From assembly GCA_019425005.1 (NCBI GenBank), contig JAHYYK010000019.1:22031-39557 (forward strand): DNA of 17,527 nucleotides, read 5' to 3'. Made by a program: the position numbers and the translations under genes. This stretch comes from Collinsella sp. (lineage in GTDB: Bacteria; Actinomycetota; Coriobacteriia; Coriobacteriales; Coriobacteriaceae). Positions 1 to 7,773 of this stretch are shown one piece after another (position 1 is the first letter of the stretch; every line of letters starts with the position of its first letter). The notes beneath the pieces were generated by a model. It was not told where the DNA came from. It saw only the letters and a list, made by a program, of their open reading frames with translations, and searched no databases.

Positions 1-932
1 GCTTTTTTGGGTTTGTTGACGATGATGATGCCGCCGCAGACCAAGAGCAGGGCAACGATGACGGTAACGGGGCTCGTGCCAGCACCCTCGCCGAGCAGCA
101 ACGCGCTCAGAGCTACGCCAAAGACCGGGTTCATAAAGCCAAAGACCGAAACGCGGCTGACGGGGTTGACGGCGAGCAGGCGGGACCACAGCGAGTACGC
201 GACGGCAGAAATAAGTGCCATATAAATGATGAGTGCGATAGCGGGGGCGATTGCGGTGGGGGATAACGTGCCGCCCATTAAAAACCCGATGGCGGTAAGG
301 ACCAGACCGCCGACCAAGAACTGCCACCCGGCAAGCAAGACACCGTCGTGCTCGCGCGAGAAGATGCCGATCAGGCAGGTCGAAAGAGCACCCGCGACAG
401 TGGAGGCTAGGATAAAGCCCTCGCCATCGAGCCTGAAGCCAAAGGTGCCGTCCGCGCCCGAAAGGTTGACGAGCGCGACGCCGGCAAAGCCCAGTACACA
501 GCCGAGCACCTTGGCCGCATCGAGCTTTTCGGTGCGAAACGCCAGGGCGGCAAAGAGGATGGCTAGGAAGTTGGCGCTGGCCTCGATGATGGAGCTCGAC
601 ATGGCGCTGGCGCGCGAGAGTCCCAGGTAGAAAAAGAAGTACTGCCCGATAGTCTGGAAGAGTGACAAGACAAAGATGGGCTTGATGTCGCGAGCCTGCG
701 GAATGAGGGGGCGGCGCTGGGCCGCACTCATCCCAACGATAACCAGGGCGCCGGCAAGCGTGAAGCGCAAGCCCGCAAAGAGCAGCTGCGAGGCGCTATC
801 GTGCGCCGGGATACCAAAGAGTGCGTAGCCGATCTTGATGCAGGGAAAGGCCGATCCCCAGAGCGCGCAACAAACAAGACAGCCCAGGATGAGTCCGGGC
901 AGGGTGGCGAGATACGGCTTGCGGCTTTCCAT
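1..932 (-). CDS. EamA/DMT-family transporter, 3' end off the window
   Basis: Integral membrane protein of the drug/metabolite transporter superfamily; such proteins usually export amino acids or other small metabolites, but the substrate cannot be told from sequence. I read 310 codons by reverse-complementing; the frame is open to the window edge and ends in a lysine-rich stretch (NKPKK), so only the last few residues are probably missing. The protein is almost wholly hydrophobic and has the two-repeat layout of the family. The first EamA repeat starts near residue 12, with the typical WGSAFPCIK entry helix. The second starts near residue 164 and ends with the LLLGEG and CGGIIIVN motifs typical of the last helices. 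The ATG at 932 is preceded by GGAAGGA at 4 nt spacing. It lies 99 bp downstream of purL on the same strand, beyond purL's terminator. Family is secure; substrate is unknown. Confidence 0.88.
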   Translation of the reverse strand, partial: MESRKPYLATLPGLILGCLVCCALWGSAFPCIKIGYALFGIPAHDSASQLLFAGLRFTLAGALVIVGMSAAQRRPLIPQARDIKPIFVLSLFQTIGQYFFFYLGLSRASAMSSSIIEASANFLAILFAALAFRTEKLDAAKVLGCVLGFAGVALVNLSGADGTFGFRLDGEGFILASTVAGALSTCLIGIFSREHDGVLLAGWQFLVGGLVLTAIGFLMGGTLSPTAIAPAIALIIYMALISAVAYSLWSRLLAVNPVSRVSVFGFMNPVFGVALSALLLGEGAGTSPVTVIVALLLVCGGIIIVNKPKK

Positions 933-957
933 GATGTCCTTCCTGCATGCGCGAAGC

Positions 958-994
958 AAAAAAGAACCCGCCACCGGATGTGTCGGTGGCGGGT
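958..994 (-). terminator. Intrinsic terminator of purL
   Basis: Perfect 11-bp inverted repeat (ACCCGCCACCG at 966-976, CGGTGGCGGGT at 984-994) with a 7-nt loop. On the minus strand it is followed by TTC and a run of six T (958-963). It lies 38 bp past the purL stop codon and only 26 bp before the start of the EamA gene, so it sits in any leader of that gene transcribed from upstream. Confidence 0.9.
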
Positions 995-1010
995 GTTGTT
1001 ACCCGAGGGG

Positions 1011-1039
1011 ATTGTACCCGATGGGAAAGGTTTAAGCGA
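1011..1039 (-). promoter_or_regulatory. Weak candidate promoter for the EamA gene
   Basis: On the minus strand a TACAAT box (1011-1016) has TTCGCT (1034-1039) 17 bp upstream. The -10 is good (5 of 6) and the -35 poor (3 of 6). If used, transcription would start near 1005, before the 958-994 terminator hairpin. The box overlaps the purL stop region. This is a pattern match only. Confidence 0.25.
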
Positions 1040-4000
1040 AGTAGGCCACGCCGCTCTCAAAGATCGGCATGAACTTATCGCCGGGGACATGCTCGGGCAC
1101 GTTGCGGTACAGGTTGTCGCCGCGACGCTCGGCATGGCCCATCTTGCCCAGGACGCGGCCGTCGGGGCTCGTGATGCCCTCGATGGCGAGTGCGGAGCCG
1201 TTGGGGTTGACGGAAAGATCCATGCTGGGCTTTCCGTCTTCACCCACGTACTGCGTGGCGACCTGGCCGTTGGCGATCAGCTGGGCGAGCACCTCGTCAT
1301 TGGCGACAAAGCGGCCCTCGCCGTGGCTGATGGCGACGGTGTAGGGGTCGTCGAGGCTGCACTGCGACAGCCACGGGGACAGGTTGGACGAGATGCGGGT
1401 GCGCACCAGGCGGCTCTGATGGCGACCGATGGTGTTGAACGTCAGCGTGGGCGCATCGGGCGTGGCGTCGACGATGTCGCCGTAGGGCACCAGGCCGAGC
1501 TTGATCAGAGCCTGGAAGCCGTTGCAGATGCCCAGCATCAGGCCGTCGCGGGCCTTGAGCAGGTCGCGGACTGCCTCGGTGACCTCGGGAGCGCGGAAGA
1601 ACGCCGTGATGAACTTGGCGGAGCCATCGGGCTCGTCACCGCCCGAGAAGCCACCGGGGATCATGACGATCTGGCTTGCACGGATGCGGCGGGTGAGCTC
1701 GTGGGTGCTCTCGGCGACGGCCTCGGGCGTGAGGTTGTTGATCACGAAGGTGTCGGCCTCGGCACCGGCGGCACGGAAGGCGCGGGCGCTGTCGTACTCG
1801 CAGTTGTTGCCGGGGAACACGGGGATGATTACGCGCGGGCGGGCGATCTTGGCGCCGCCGTACACGTGGATATCCTTGGCGCGGAAGTCGATGGTCTCGA
1901 CCTCGGCGGTCTCGCCGGTGCTGCGGTAGGCGAAGACGCCCTCGATGCCGCTCTCCCAGGCCTCCTGGAGCTCAGCGAGCTCGATGACTTCGGAGCCGGT
2001 GTCGATGACATAGCCCTCGACGGTGGTACCCAGGGGCTCCACGACAACGCCGTCGGCGACCTCGGGCAGCTCGGCGTCCTCGGCGAGCTCGACGATAAAG
2101 CTGCCGTAGAGCGGGGTGAAGAGGCTCTCCACGTCCACGTCCTCGGCAAGTTCGATGCCAATCTGGTTGCCGACACACATCTTAAAGAGGCTCTCGACGC
2201 CGCAGCCGTAGCCGGGCGTGGAGACGGCCAGGGCGTCGCCGTTGGCGGTGAGCGCCTCGACGGCGTCAAACGCGGCGAGCAGCTGCTGAGCGTCGGGGCG
2301 GTAGTCCTCACCATAGGTGGCGGGGGCGATGCGCACGACGCGATGCGTCAGACCCTTGAACTCGGGCGAGACGGCACGGGCGGCCTTGCCCACGGCCACA
2401 GCGAAGCTGATCAGGGTCGGCGGAACGTTGAGCTCACCGGCCTCGTCCTCAAACGAGCCGCTCATAGAGTCCTTGCCGCCGATGGCACCGGCACCCAGAT
2501 CGACTTGGGCCATAAGGGCGCCCAGGACGGCTGCCATGGGCTTGCCCCAGCGCTCGGCCTCGGTGCGCAGACGCTCGAAGTACTCCTGGAAGGAGAGATA
2601 GGCACGCTTGTGCTCAAAGCCGGCAGCCACGAGCTTGGCGATGGACTCAACCACGGACAGGTAGGCGCCCGCAAACTGGTCGGCCTCCATCAGGTAGGGG
2701 TTGAAGCCCCATGCCATAGCGCTCGCCGTGGTGGTCTCGCCGTCCACGGGGAACTTGGCAACCATGGCCGAGCTCGGGGTGAGCTGCGTCTTGCCGCCAA
2801 AGGGCATGAGCACGGTTGCGGCACCGATGGTGGAGTCGAAGCGCTCGGACAGGCCCTTGTTGGAGGCGACGTTGAGGTCAGTGACAAGCGAGGTCATGCG
2901 CTCGGCAAGCGTGGTGCCGGCCCAGCTGGGCTGCCACACGCTGCGGGCACAGACGTGGGCGACCTGGTGCTTGGGCGCGCCGTTGGAGTTGAGGAACTCG
3001 CGGGACAGATCGACGATGGCGACACCGTTCCAGGCCATGCGCATGCGCGGCTCGGCGGTAACCTCGGCGATAACGGTCGCCTCGAGGTTCTCCTCGGCGG
3101 CGTAGCCCATGAACTCCTCGACGTCACCGTCGGCGACGGCGCAGGCCATGCGCTCCTGGGACTCGGAAATGGCGAGCTCGGTGCCGTCCAGGCCGTCGTA
3201 CTTCTTGGTCACGGTGTCCAGGTCGACATACAGGCCGTCGGCAAGCTCGCCCACGGCGACCGAGACGCCGCCGGCGCCAAAGTCGTTGCAGCGCTTGATC
3301 AGGCGGCAGGCGTCGCCGCGGCGGAACAGACGCTGCAGCTTGCGCTCGACCGGGGCGTTGCCCTTCTGGACCTCGGCGCCCGAGGTCTCGATGGACTCGG
3401 TGTTCTGGGTCTTGGAGGAGCCGGTGGCGCCGCCGATGCCGTCACGGCCGGTGCGGCCGCCCAGCAGGATGATCTTGTCAGTGGGGGCGGGGCACTCGCG
3501 ACGCACGTGGTTTGCCGGGGTAGCGCCCACGACGGCGCCGACCTCCATGCGCTTGGCAACGTAGCCGGGGTGATAGAGCTCGTTGACCTGGCCGGTGGCA
3601 AGGCCGATCTGGTTGCCGTAGCTGGAGTAGCCGGCGGCAGCGGTGGTTACGAGCTTGCGCTGCGGCAGCTTGCCCTCGAGCGTCTCGGACACGGGGACGG
3701 TGGGGTCGCCGGCGCCGGTGACACGCATGGCCTGGTACACGTAGCTGCGGCCCGACAGCGGGTCGCGGATGGCACCGCCCACGCAGGTGGCGGCACCGCC
3801 GAAGGGCTCGATCTCGGTCGGGTGGTTGTGGGTCTCGTTCTTAAAGAGGAACAGCCAGTCCTGGTCCTCGCCGTCGACATCGACCTTCACCTTGACGGTG
3901 CAGGCGTTGATCTCCTCGGACTCGTCGACATCGGTCATGACGCCGGTCTTCTTGAGGTACTTGGCGCCGATGGTGCCCATGTCCATGAGGCAGACGGGCT

Positions 4001-4778
4001 TGGTGTCGCGACCGAGTTCGTGGCGCATCTCCATGTAGCGGTCGAAGGCCTGCTGCACCACGGCGTCGTCGATCGTCACGTCGTCCAGGACGGTGCCGAA
4101 GGTGGTGTGGCGGCAGTGATCGGACCAGTAGGTGTCGATCACGCGGATCTCGGTGATGGTGGGGTCGCGATCCTCATCGCGGAAGTACTGCTGGCAGAAG
4201 GCGATGTCCGCCTCGTCCATGGCAAGGCCGCGCTCGGAAATAAAGGCGGCAAGGCCGGCTTCGTCGAGCTCGCGGAAACCGTCGAGCACCTCGACGGGCT
4301 GGGGCTCGGGGGTCTCCATGTACAGCGTCTCGGGCAGGTCGAGTGAGGCGATGCGCGCCTCGACGGGGTTCACCACGTAGTGCTTGATGGCATCGATGGC
4401 GGCCTCGTCCAGAGCGCCCGAGATCATATAGACCTTGGCGGAGCGCACGGCGGGGCGCTCGCCCTGGCTGATGAGCTGCACGCACTCGCTGGCGGAGTCG
4501 GCGCGCTGGTCAAACTGGCCAGGCAGGAATTCGACGGCAAAGACGGCGCCATCGCTTGCGGGGAGCTCGTCGTAGGTCACATCGACCTGGGGCTCGCTAA
4601 AGACGGTCGGCACGCAGGAGCGGAAAAGCTCTTCGTCGATGCCCTCGACGTCGTAGCGGTTTATGATCCTCAGGGCCTCGATGCCCTTGATGCCGAGAAT
4701 TTCGGTCAGCTCGCCCTTGAGCTGCTGAGCCTCGACGTCGAACCCGGGTTTCTTCTCCACGTAGATACGAGAGACCAT
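1032..4778 (-). CDS. purL: Phosphoribosylformylglycinamidine synthase, single-chain (PurL)
   Basis: Cytosolic enzyme of de novo purine synthesis: converts FGAR plus glutamine and ATP to FGAM. It has 1248 residues, the size of the one-polypeptide form that fuses synthetase and glutaminase. An N-terminal PurS-like region is followed by the synthetase core with NETHNHP at residues 314-320 and the downstream glycine-rich FGGAATCVGG motif. A class I glutaminase domain runs from about residue 981 (PRVIIPVFPGNN) to the end. Its nucleophile is Cys1085 in LGICNGFQ, with the His1215/Glu1217 pair in GHAER. The sequence resembles the clade II (clostridial-type) single-chain enzymes more than E. coli PurL, though this is judged by eye. 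I chose the ATG at 4778 (MVSRIYVEKK) over the longer frame to 4886 because AGGAAGG and AGGA ribosome-site matches lie just upstream and the extra 36 residues look non-coding. No other purine gene is adjacent. Confidence 0.97.
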   Translation of the reverse strand: MVSRIYVEKKPGFDVEAQQLKGELTEILGIKGIEALRIINRYDVEGIDEELFRSCVPTVFSEPQVDVTYDELPASDGAVFAVEFLPGQFDQRADSASECVQLISQGERPAVRSAKVYMISGALDEAAIDAIKHYVVNPVEARIASLDLPETLYMETPEPQPVEVLDGFRELDEAGLAAFISERGLAMDEADIAFCQQYFRDEDRDPTITEIRVIDTYWSDHCRHTTFGTVLDDVTIDDAVVQQAFDRYMEMRHELGRDTKPVCLMDMGTIGAKYLKKTGVMTDVDESEEINACTVKVKVDVDGEDQDWLFLFKNETHNHPTEIEPFGGAATCVGGAIRDPLSGRSYVYQAMRVTGAGDPTVPVSETLEGKLPQRKLVTTAAAGYSSYGNQIGLATGQVNELYHPGYVAKRMEVGAVVGATPANHVRRECPAPTDKIILLGGRTGRDGIGGATGSSKTQNTESIETSGAEVQKGNAPVERKLQRLFRRGDACRLIKRCNDFGAGGVSVAVGELADGLYVDLDTVTKKYDGLDGTELAISESQERMACAVADGDVEEFMGYAAEENLEATVIAEVTAEPRMRMAWNGVAIVDLSREFLNSNGAPKHQVAHVCARSVWQPSWAGTTLAERMTSLVTDLNVASNKGLSERFDSTIGAATVLMPFGGKTQLTPSSAMVAKFPVDGETTTASAMAWGFNPYLMEADQFAGAYLSVVESIAKLVAAGFEHKRAYLSFQEYFERLRTEAERWGKPMAAVLGALMAQVDLGAGAIGGKDSMSGSFEDEAGELNVPPTLISFAVAVGKAARAVSPEFKGLTHRVVRIAPATYGEDYRPDAQQLLAAFDAVEALTANGDALAVSTPGYGCGVESLFKMCVGNQIGIELAEDVDVESLFTPLYGSFIVELAEDAELPEVADGVVVEPLGTTVEGYVIDTGSEVIELAELQEAWESGIEGVFAYRSTGETAEVETIDFRAKDIHVYGGAKIARPRVIIPVFPGNNCEYDSARAFRAAGAEADTFVINNLTPEAVAESTHELTRRIRASQIVMIPGGFSGGDEPDGSAKFITAFFRAPEVTEAVRDLLKARDGLMLGICNGFQALIKLGLVPYGDIVDATPDAPTLTFNTIGRHQSRLVRTRISSNLSPWLSQCSLDDPYTVAISHGEGRFVANDEVLAQLIANGQVATQYVGEDGKPSMDLSVNPNGSALAIEGITSPDGRVLGKMGHAERRGDNLYRNVPEHVPGDKFMPIFESGVAYFA

Positions 4779-4887
4779 TGGTTCCTGCCTTCCTGATCGG
4801 TTGGGCGTACGGTACGGTATGCGGCAGCGGTCGGTTTGCGGGGCCTGCCCTGCGGTCGCCTTGAGCCACATGTTTGTAAACCTCACT

Positions 4888-4893
4888 ATGATA
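4888..4893 (-). promoter_or_regulatory. Possible -10 box for purL
   Basis: The intergenic stretch between purL and the divergent antiporter gene (4779-4962) has a minus-strand TATCAT about 110 bp before the purL start. No convincing -35 lies 16-18 bp upstream, and I see no purine riboswitch-like or PurR-like structure. Weak support. Confidence 0.25.
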
Positions 4894-4962
4894 CGACAGC
4901 TCGCGGCGCGTTGAGGACGGCGAGGGTGCTACAGTGAAGCGCAAACAAGAGAAAGGCATCAC

Positions 4963-6525
4963 ATGGCATTCGTTTCACTCGCCATCATCGCACTCGTGGC
5001 CTTCGCAAGCCCCTTCATCGCCTCGGCGATTCCCGGGAAACCCGTTCCCGAGACGGTCTTTTTGCTCGTGTTCGGCGCGGTGCTGGGGCCTCATATGCTC
5101 GGCTTTATCCATGTAGATGCCGAGGTCTCGCTCGTGTCCGAGCTCGGCCTGGCCTTTTTGTTCCTGCTTGCCGGTTTTGAGATCGATCCCAAGAATATCA
5201 CGGGCGTCGAGGGGCGCTACGGTATGGCCACGTGGGTCGTCACGTTTGGCATCGCCTGGCTTGCCGTGCGCTTTACCCCGTGGTTCTCGGTTAGCCATTT
5301 CGACGGTATCGCCGTGACGCTGGCACTCACTTCGACGGCGCTCGGCACGCTCGTGCCCATCATGCGCGAGCGTTCGCTCGCCGGCACGCGTGTGGGCGAC
5401 TCCATCCTTGCCTATGGCACATGGGGAGAGCTCGGTCCCGTGCTCGCCATGTCGGTGCTGCTCTCCGCTCGTACTGGTATCCAGACGCTCGTGATCCTTG
5501 GCCTGTTTGCTGTGGTCTGCGTGCTGTTGGCCGTGGTCCCGAGCCGCTCCAAGCGCGTGGGTAGTCGCTTCTTTACGTTTGTCGAGGAACGGGCCGACAC
5601 AACGTCGCAGACGTTCGTGCGCCTGACGGTGCTCATCCTGGTCACGCTCGTGGCGTTTTCCGCCATCTTTGATCTCGACATCGTGTTGGGCTCTTTTGCT
5701 GCCGGCTTTGTCCTGCGCTATATCATCCCCGAGGGCAACCATACGCTCGAGACCAAGCTCGATGGCCTGGCCTATGGCTTTTTGATTCCGGTGTTCTTTA
5801 CCGTGTCGGGCGCAAAGATCGACCTGACGGCCGTGGCATCGCGCCCGGGTCTGCTCGTGGGCTTTATCGCGGCGTTGCTGATCATTCGCGCCGTGCCGAT
5901 CCTTGTCTCTATGAGCATTTGTCCCACGACGCGCGACGTTTCGGCGTATGGCCGCATTACCGTGGCCCTGTACTGCACTACGGCGCTGCCGATCATCGTT
6001 GCCGTGACGAGTGTGGCCGTCAACGCAGGCGCTCTTTCGCAAGATATTGCGTCGGTCATGGTTGCCGCCGGTGCCATCACGGTGTTCTTGATGCCATTGC
6101 TCGCGCAGCTCTTCTACCGCGTGGTGGATGCCGCACCGGTCGCCGCCGTGGCAGAGGTTGCCGAGCATCCATCCGATGCGCTCGACATCTTGCGCGCCCA
6201 CCACGACCTAGCGAGCTTGCTCGCGCGCGAGCACGAGCTGCTGACCTCGCATGGCCATGGTCGCGTATTCGAGGGCCTGCCTACGCTCGATACGATTGCC
6301 GAGCGTCTTTCCGCCGAGGCAGCGAGCGGCCACATCGATGCCCGCATCGTGGACGCGGCGCACCTGCTTGCCGATAAGACCTATGGAGACGAGGTCGACC
6401 CGTCCGAGCTGACTCCGCGTGAGCGCCGCCGCCTGGAGCGCGCCAAGCTCGCTGTGCGCGAATACCGCCGCCGCATGCTGGAGCTCTATGCGCGCGAAGA
6501 AGCCGAAGACGACGACGGTAAGTAG
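4963..6525 (+). CDS. CPA2-type cation:proton antiporter with charged C-terminal tail
   Basis: Membrane antiporter of the monovalent cation:proton antiporter-2 group (Na+/H+ exchanger domain), expected to exchange Na+ or K+ for protons. It has 520 residues. The hydrophobic transport domain spans about residues 3-386 and shows family landmarks: LAFLFLLAGFEID (63-75), FDLDIVLGSFAAGF (236-249), which contains the ion-binding acidic helix, and IPVFFTVSGAKID (275-287). Residues 390-520 form a soluble, highly charged, probably helical tail ending in an acidic EEAEDDDGK. It contains no recognisable TrkA-N/RCK nucleotide-binding motif of the kind found in KefB/KefC. The ATG is preceded by AGAAAGG at 6 nt spacing. 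The gene stands alone, divergent from purL, and is followed by a repeat array and a terminator. Family is sure; ion specificity is not. Confidence 0.92.
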   Translation: MAFVSLAIIALVAFASPFIASAIPGKPVPETVFLLVFGAVLGPHMLGFIHVDAEVSLVSELGLAFLFLLAGFEIDPKNITGVEGRYGMATWVVTFGIAWLAVRFTPWFSVSHFDGIAVTLALTSTALGTLVPIMRERSLAGTRVGDSILAYGTWGELGPVLAMSVLLSARTGIQTLVILGLFAVVCVLLAVVPSRSKRVGSRFFTFVEERADTTSQTFVRLTVLILVTLVAFSAIFDLDIVLGSFAAGFVLRYIIPEGNHTLETKLDGLAYGFLIPVFFTVSGAKIDLTAVASRPGLLVGFIAALLIIRAVPILVSMSICPTTRDVSAYGRITVALYCTTALPIIVAVTSVAVNAGALSQDIASVMVAAGAITVFLMPLLAQLFYRVVDAAPVAAVAEVAEHPSDALDILRAHHDLASLLAREHELLTSHGHGRVFEGLPTLDTIAERLSAEAASGHIDARIVDAAHLLADKTYGDEVDPSELTPRERRRLERAKLAVREYRRRMLELYAREEAEDDDGK

Positions 6526-6538
6526 TCGATACTTTCTC

Positions 6539-6711
6539 GGGGAAGCCGCGTCCCGCTTTGAAGGCTCGGAACGGGATGTGGTTTCCGAAACGGGGGCCGT
6601 TGGGAAGCTGTGTCCCGGAATGGGCGCTCAGAGTGGGATGCAGTTTCCGCAAGGAGGTCCTGGGGGAAACCGTGCCCCGTTCTGATCCGAAATACTGGGA
6701 CATAGTTTCCC
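6539..6711. repeat. Array of six alternating inverted repeat units (three hairpin pairs)
   Basis: Six copies of a roughly 15-bp unit of consensus GGGAAACYRYGTCCC lie in alternating orientation: plus at 6539-6555, 6602-6618 and 6662-6679; minus at 6572-6586, 6635-6648 and 6697-6711. Spacers within each pair are 16-17 nt and between pairs 13-15 nt, so the array is also a direct repeat of about 60 bp. Each plus/minus neighbour pair can fold as a hairpin. In the first two pairs every base difference between arms becomes a G-U wobble in plus-strand RNA; the third has two mismatches. The array lies between the antiporter stop codon and its terminator, so it would be in that gene's 3' UTR. Confidence 0.8.
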
Positions 6712-6725
6712 TTTCATAACAGGAG

Positions 6726-6767
6726 AAGGCGCGCTGTCTGCAGTTGATTCAGACGGCGCGCCTTTTT
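6726..6767 (+). terminator. Strong terminator after the antiporter gene, possibly bidirectional
   Basis: A 15-bp stem (6726-6740 with 6750-6764, one G-U pair) with a 9-nt loop is followed on the plus strand by five T (6763-6767). On the minus strand the same stem lies just past the SDR gene stop and is followed by TTCTCC, so it may also end that convergent transcript, less well. Confidence 0.9.
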
Positions 6768-6809
6768 GGTTGAGCTATGTTGAAGCTTGAAGCCAAAGCT
6801 TGTGGCTCC

Positions 6810-7559
6810 TTAGGAGCGGGCGGCTCCGTCGACGGGGAGCACGGCGCCCGTGACATAGGAGGACATGTCGCTCGCCAGGAAAACAAAGGCGTTGGCGACA
6901 TCCTCGGGCTCGCCCATGCGACCCAGCGGAATGGTGGCGATGATGGGCTTGATGACTTCTTCGGGCAGGTTAGCGACCATGTCGGTCTTGGTCACGCCAG
7001 GTGCGACGGCATTGACGCGAATGCCCATGGGGGCGAGCTCGCGCGAGAGCGACTGGACCATGCCGTTGACGGCAAATTTGGACGTGGGGTAACCGACGCC
7101 GGAGGGCTGGCCGTACTTGGCGACCATCGAGCTCGTGGTGGTGATGGTGCCGCCGTGGCCGGCCTCGGTCATGATCTTGGCGGCAGCCTGGTGGCCATTA
7201 AAGACGGCGACGACGTTAAGGTCCATGACCTTTGCGAACTCCTCGGCCGTATAGTTAAGGAGCGGCGAGCGCTGGGAGATGCCGGCATTGTTGACGACCG
7301 TGTCCAAGCCGCCCATGTCAGCGGCAGCCTGGGTAAAGGCCTCGGTCACGGCTTCGAGCGAGGTGAGATCGCAGGAGCGACCCCAGACCTTGGCGTCGGG
7401 ATAGGCGGCTGTCAGCTTCTCAACGGCCGTGTCGGCAGTCTCCTGGCGCGAGCCAAAGACGGTGACGGCAGCGCCTTCCTCGATAAAACGGCAGGCGATG
7501 GCATAGCCGATACCGCGTGTGCCTCCGGTGATGATTGCTTTCTTGCCCTCGAGCAACAT
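6810..7559 (-). CDS. SDR-family oxidoreductase, BaiA/FabG-like
   Basis: Classical short-chain dehydrogenase/reductase of 249 residues, the usual length for the family, cytosolic and NAD(P)-dependent. Seen in sequence: cofactor motif TGGTRGIG at 11-18, NNAG at 90-93, structural Asn115, catalytic Ser144, and YPTSK giving Tyr157 and Lys161. Ser37-Arg38 after the second strand, instead of an acidic residue, suggests NADP(H). Several blocks (ITGGTRGIG, the YP...V.G...DLTS stretch, SGVGYP.SK, the C-terminal FLASD...VDGA) recall the BaiA 3-alpha-hydroxysteroid dehydrogenases of bile-acid-converting gut bacteria. That comparison is from memory, and 3-oxoacyl-ACP reductase or another alcohol dehydrogenase remains possible. 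The ATG at 7559 has GAGG 7 nt upstream; an in-frame ATG exists 15 bp further up. The gene stands alone, with no fab or bai neighbours. Confidence 0.9.
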   Translation of the reverse strand: MLLEGKKAIITGGTRGIGYAIACRFIEEGAAVTVFGSRQETADTAVEKLTAAYPDAKVWGRSCDLTSLEAVTEAFTQAAADMGGLDTVVNNAGISQRSPLLNYTAEEFAKVMDLNVVAVFNGHQAAAKIMTEAGHGGTITTTSSMVAKYGQPSGVGYPTSKFAVNGMVQSLSRELAPMGIRVNAVAPGVTKTDMVANLPEEVIKPIIATIPLGRMGEPEDVANAFVFLASDMSSYVTGAVLPVDGAARS

Positions 7560-7631
7560 GGTGCTTCCTCTCATCGCGGGCGGACATTCGCAGCACAGCG
7601 TAGCGGTAGTCGGAATCGGCCGCGTTTGCAT

Positions 7632-7660
7632 ATCGGTGAACGGTAGCCCGCGTTACCGAT
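7632..7660. other. Imperfect inverted repeat upstream of the SDR gene
   Basis: ATCGGT-G-AACG (7632-7642) and CGTTACCGAT (7651-7660) can pair over 10 bp with one bulged base and an 8-nt loop. It lies about 75-100 bp upstream of the SDR start in the 214-bp gap to hom, downstream of the hom terminator in the direction of transcription. It lacks a T-run, so an operator or leader hairpin fits better than a terminator. Confidence 0.4.
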
Positions 7661-7708
7661 GAGCGGCTCGCGCAAATGTGCTTTGCCGTTGTGCTTAGGG
7701 CAGGTGAC

Positions 7709-7743
7709 AAAAGGGCTCCCGTCCCACATCGGACGGGAGCCCT
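7709..7743 (-). terminator. Intrinsic terminator of hom
   Basis: A perfect 13-bp stem (7712-7724 with 7731-7743) with a 6-nt loop, followed on the minus strand by a run of four T (7709-7712). It lies 31 bp beyond the hom stop codon and separates hom from the SDR gene downstream on the same strand. Confidence 0.9.
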
Positions 7744-7773
7744 CAAGGCGCGTATTGCTAGGCGAGCGTTGGG

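Noticed and set aside
801..4346. A 1181-codon open frame on the plus strand opposite purL
   Set aside because: The opposite strand encodes a PurL with all catalytic motifs. The composition of the plus frame (Gly/Ala/Val/Leu/His/Asp-rich, no recognisable domains) is the usual mirror of GC-biased codons, and there is no ribosome site.
4779..4886. 36-residue N-terminal extension of PurL
   Set aside because: The extra residues look non-coding and a ribosome site precedes the ATG at 4778.
4975..6204. A 409-codon minus-strand frame opposite the antiporter
   Set aside because: Rich in His, Arg, Gly and Gln with no hydrophobic core or domain; the plus strand encodes a recognisable membrane antiporter.
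6539..6711. CRISPR array
   Set aside because: Units alternate in orientation, vary in sequence and have spacers of only 13-17 nt; no cas genes are nearby.
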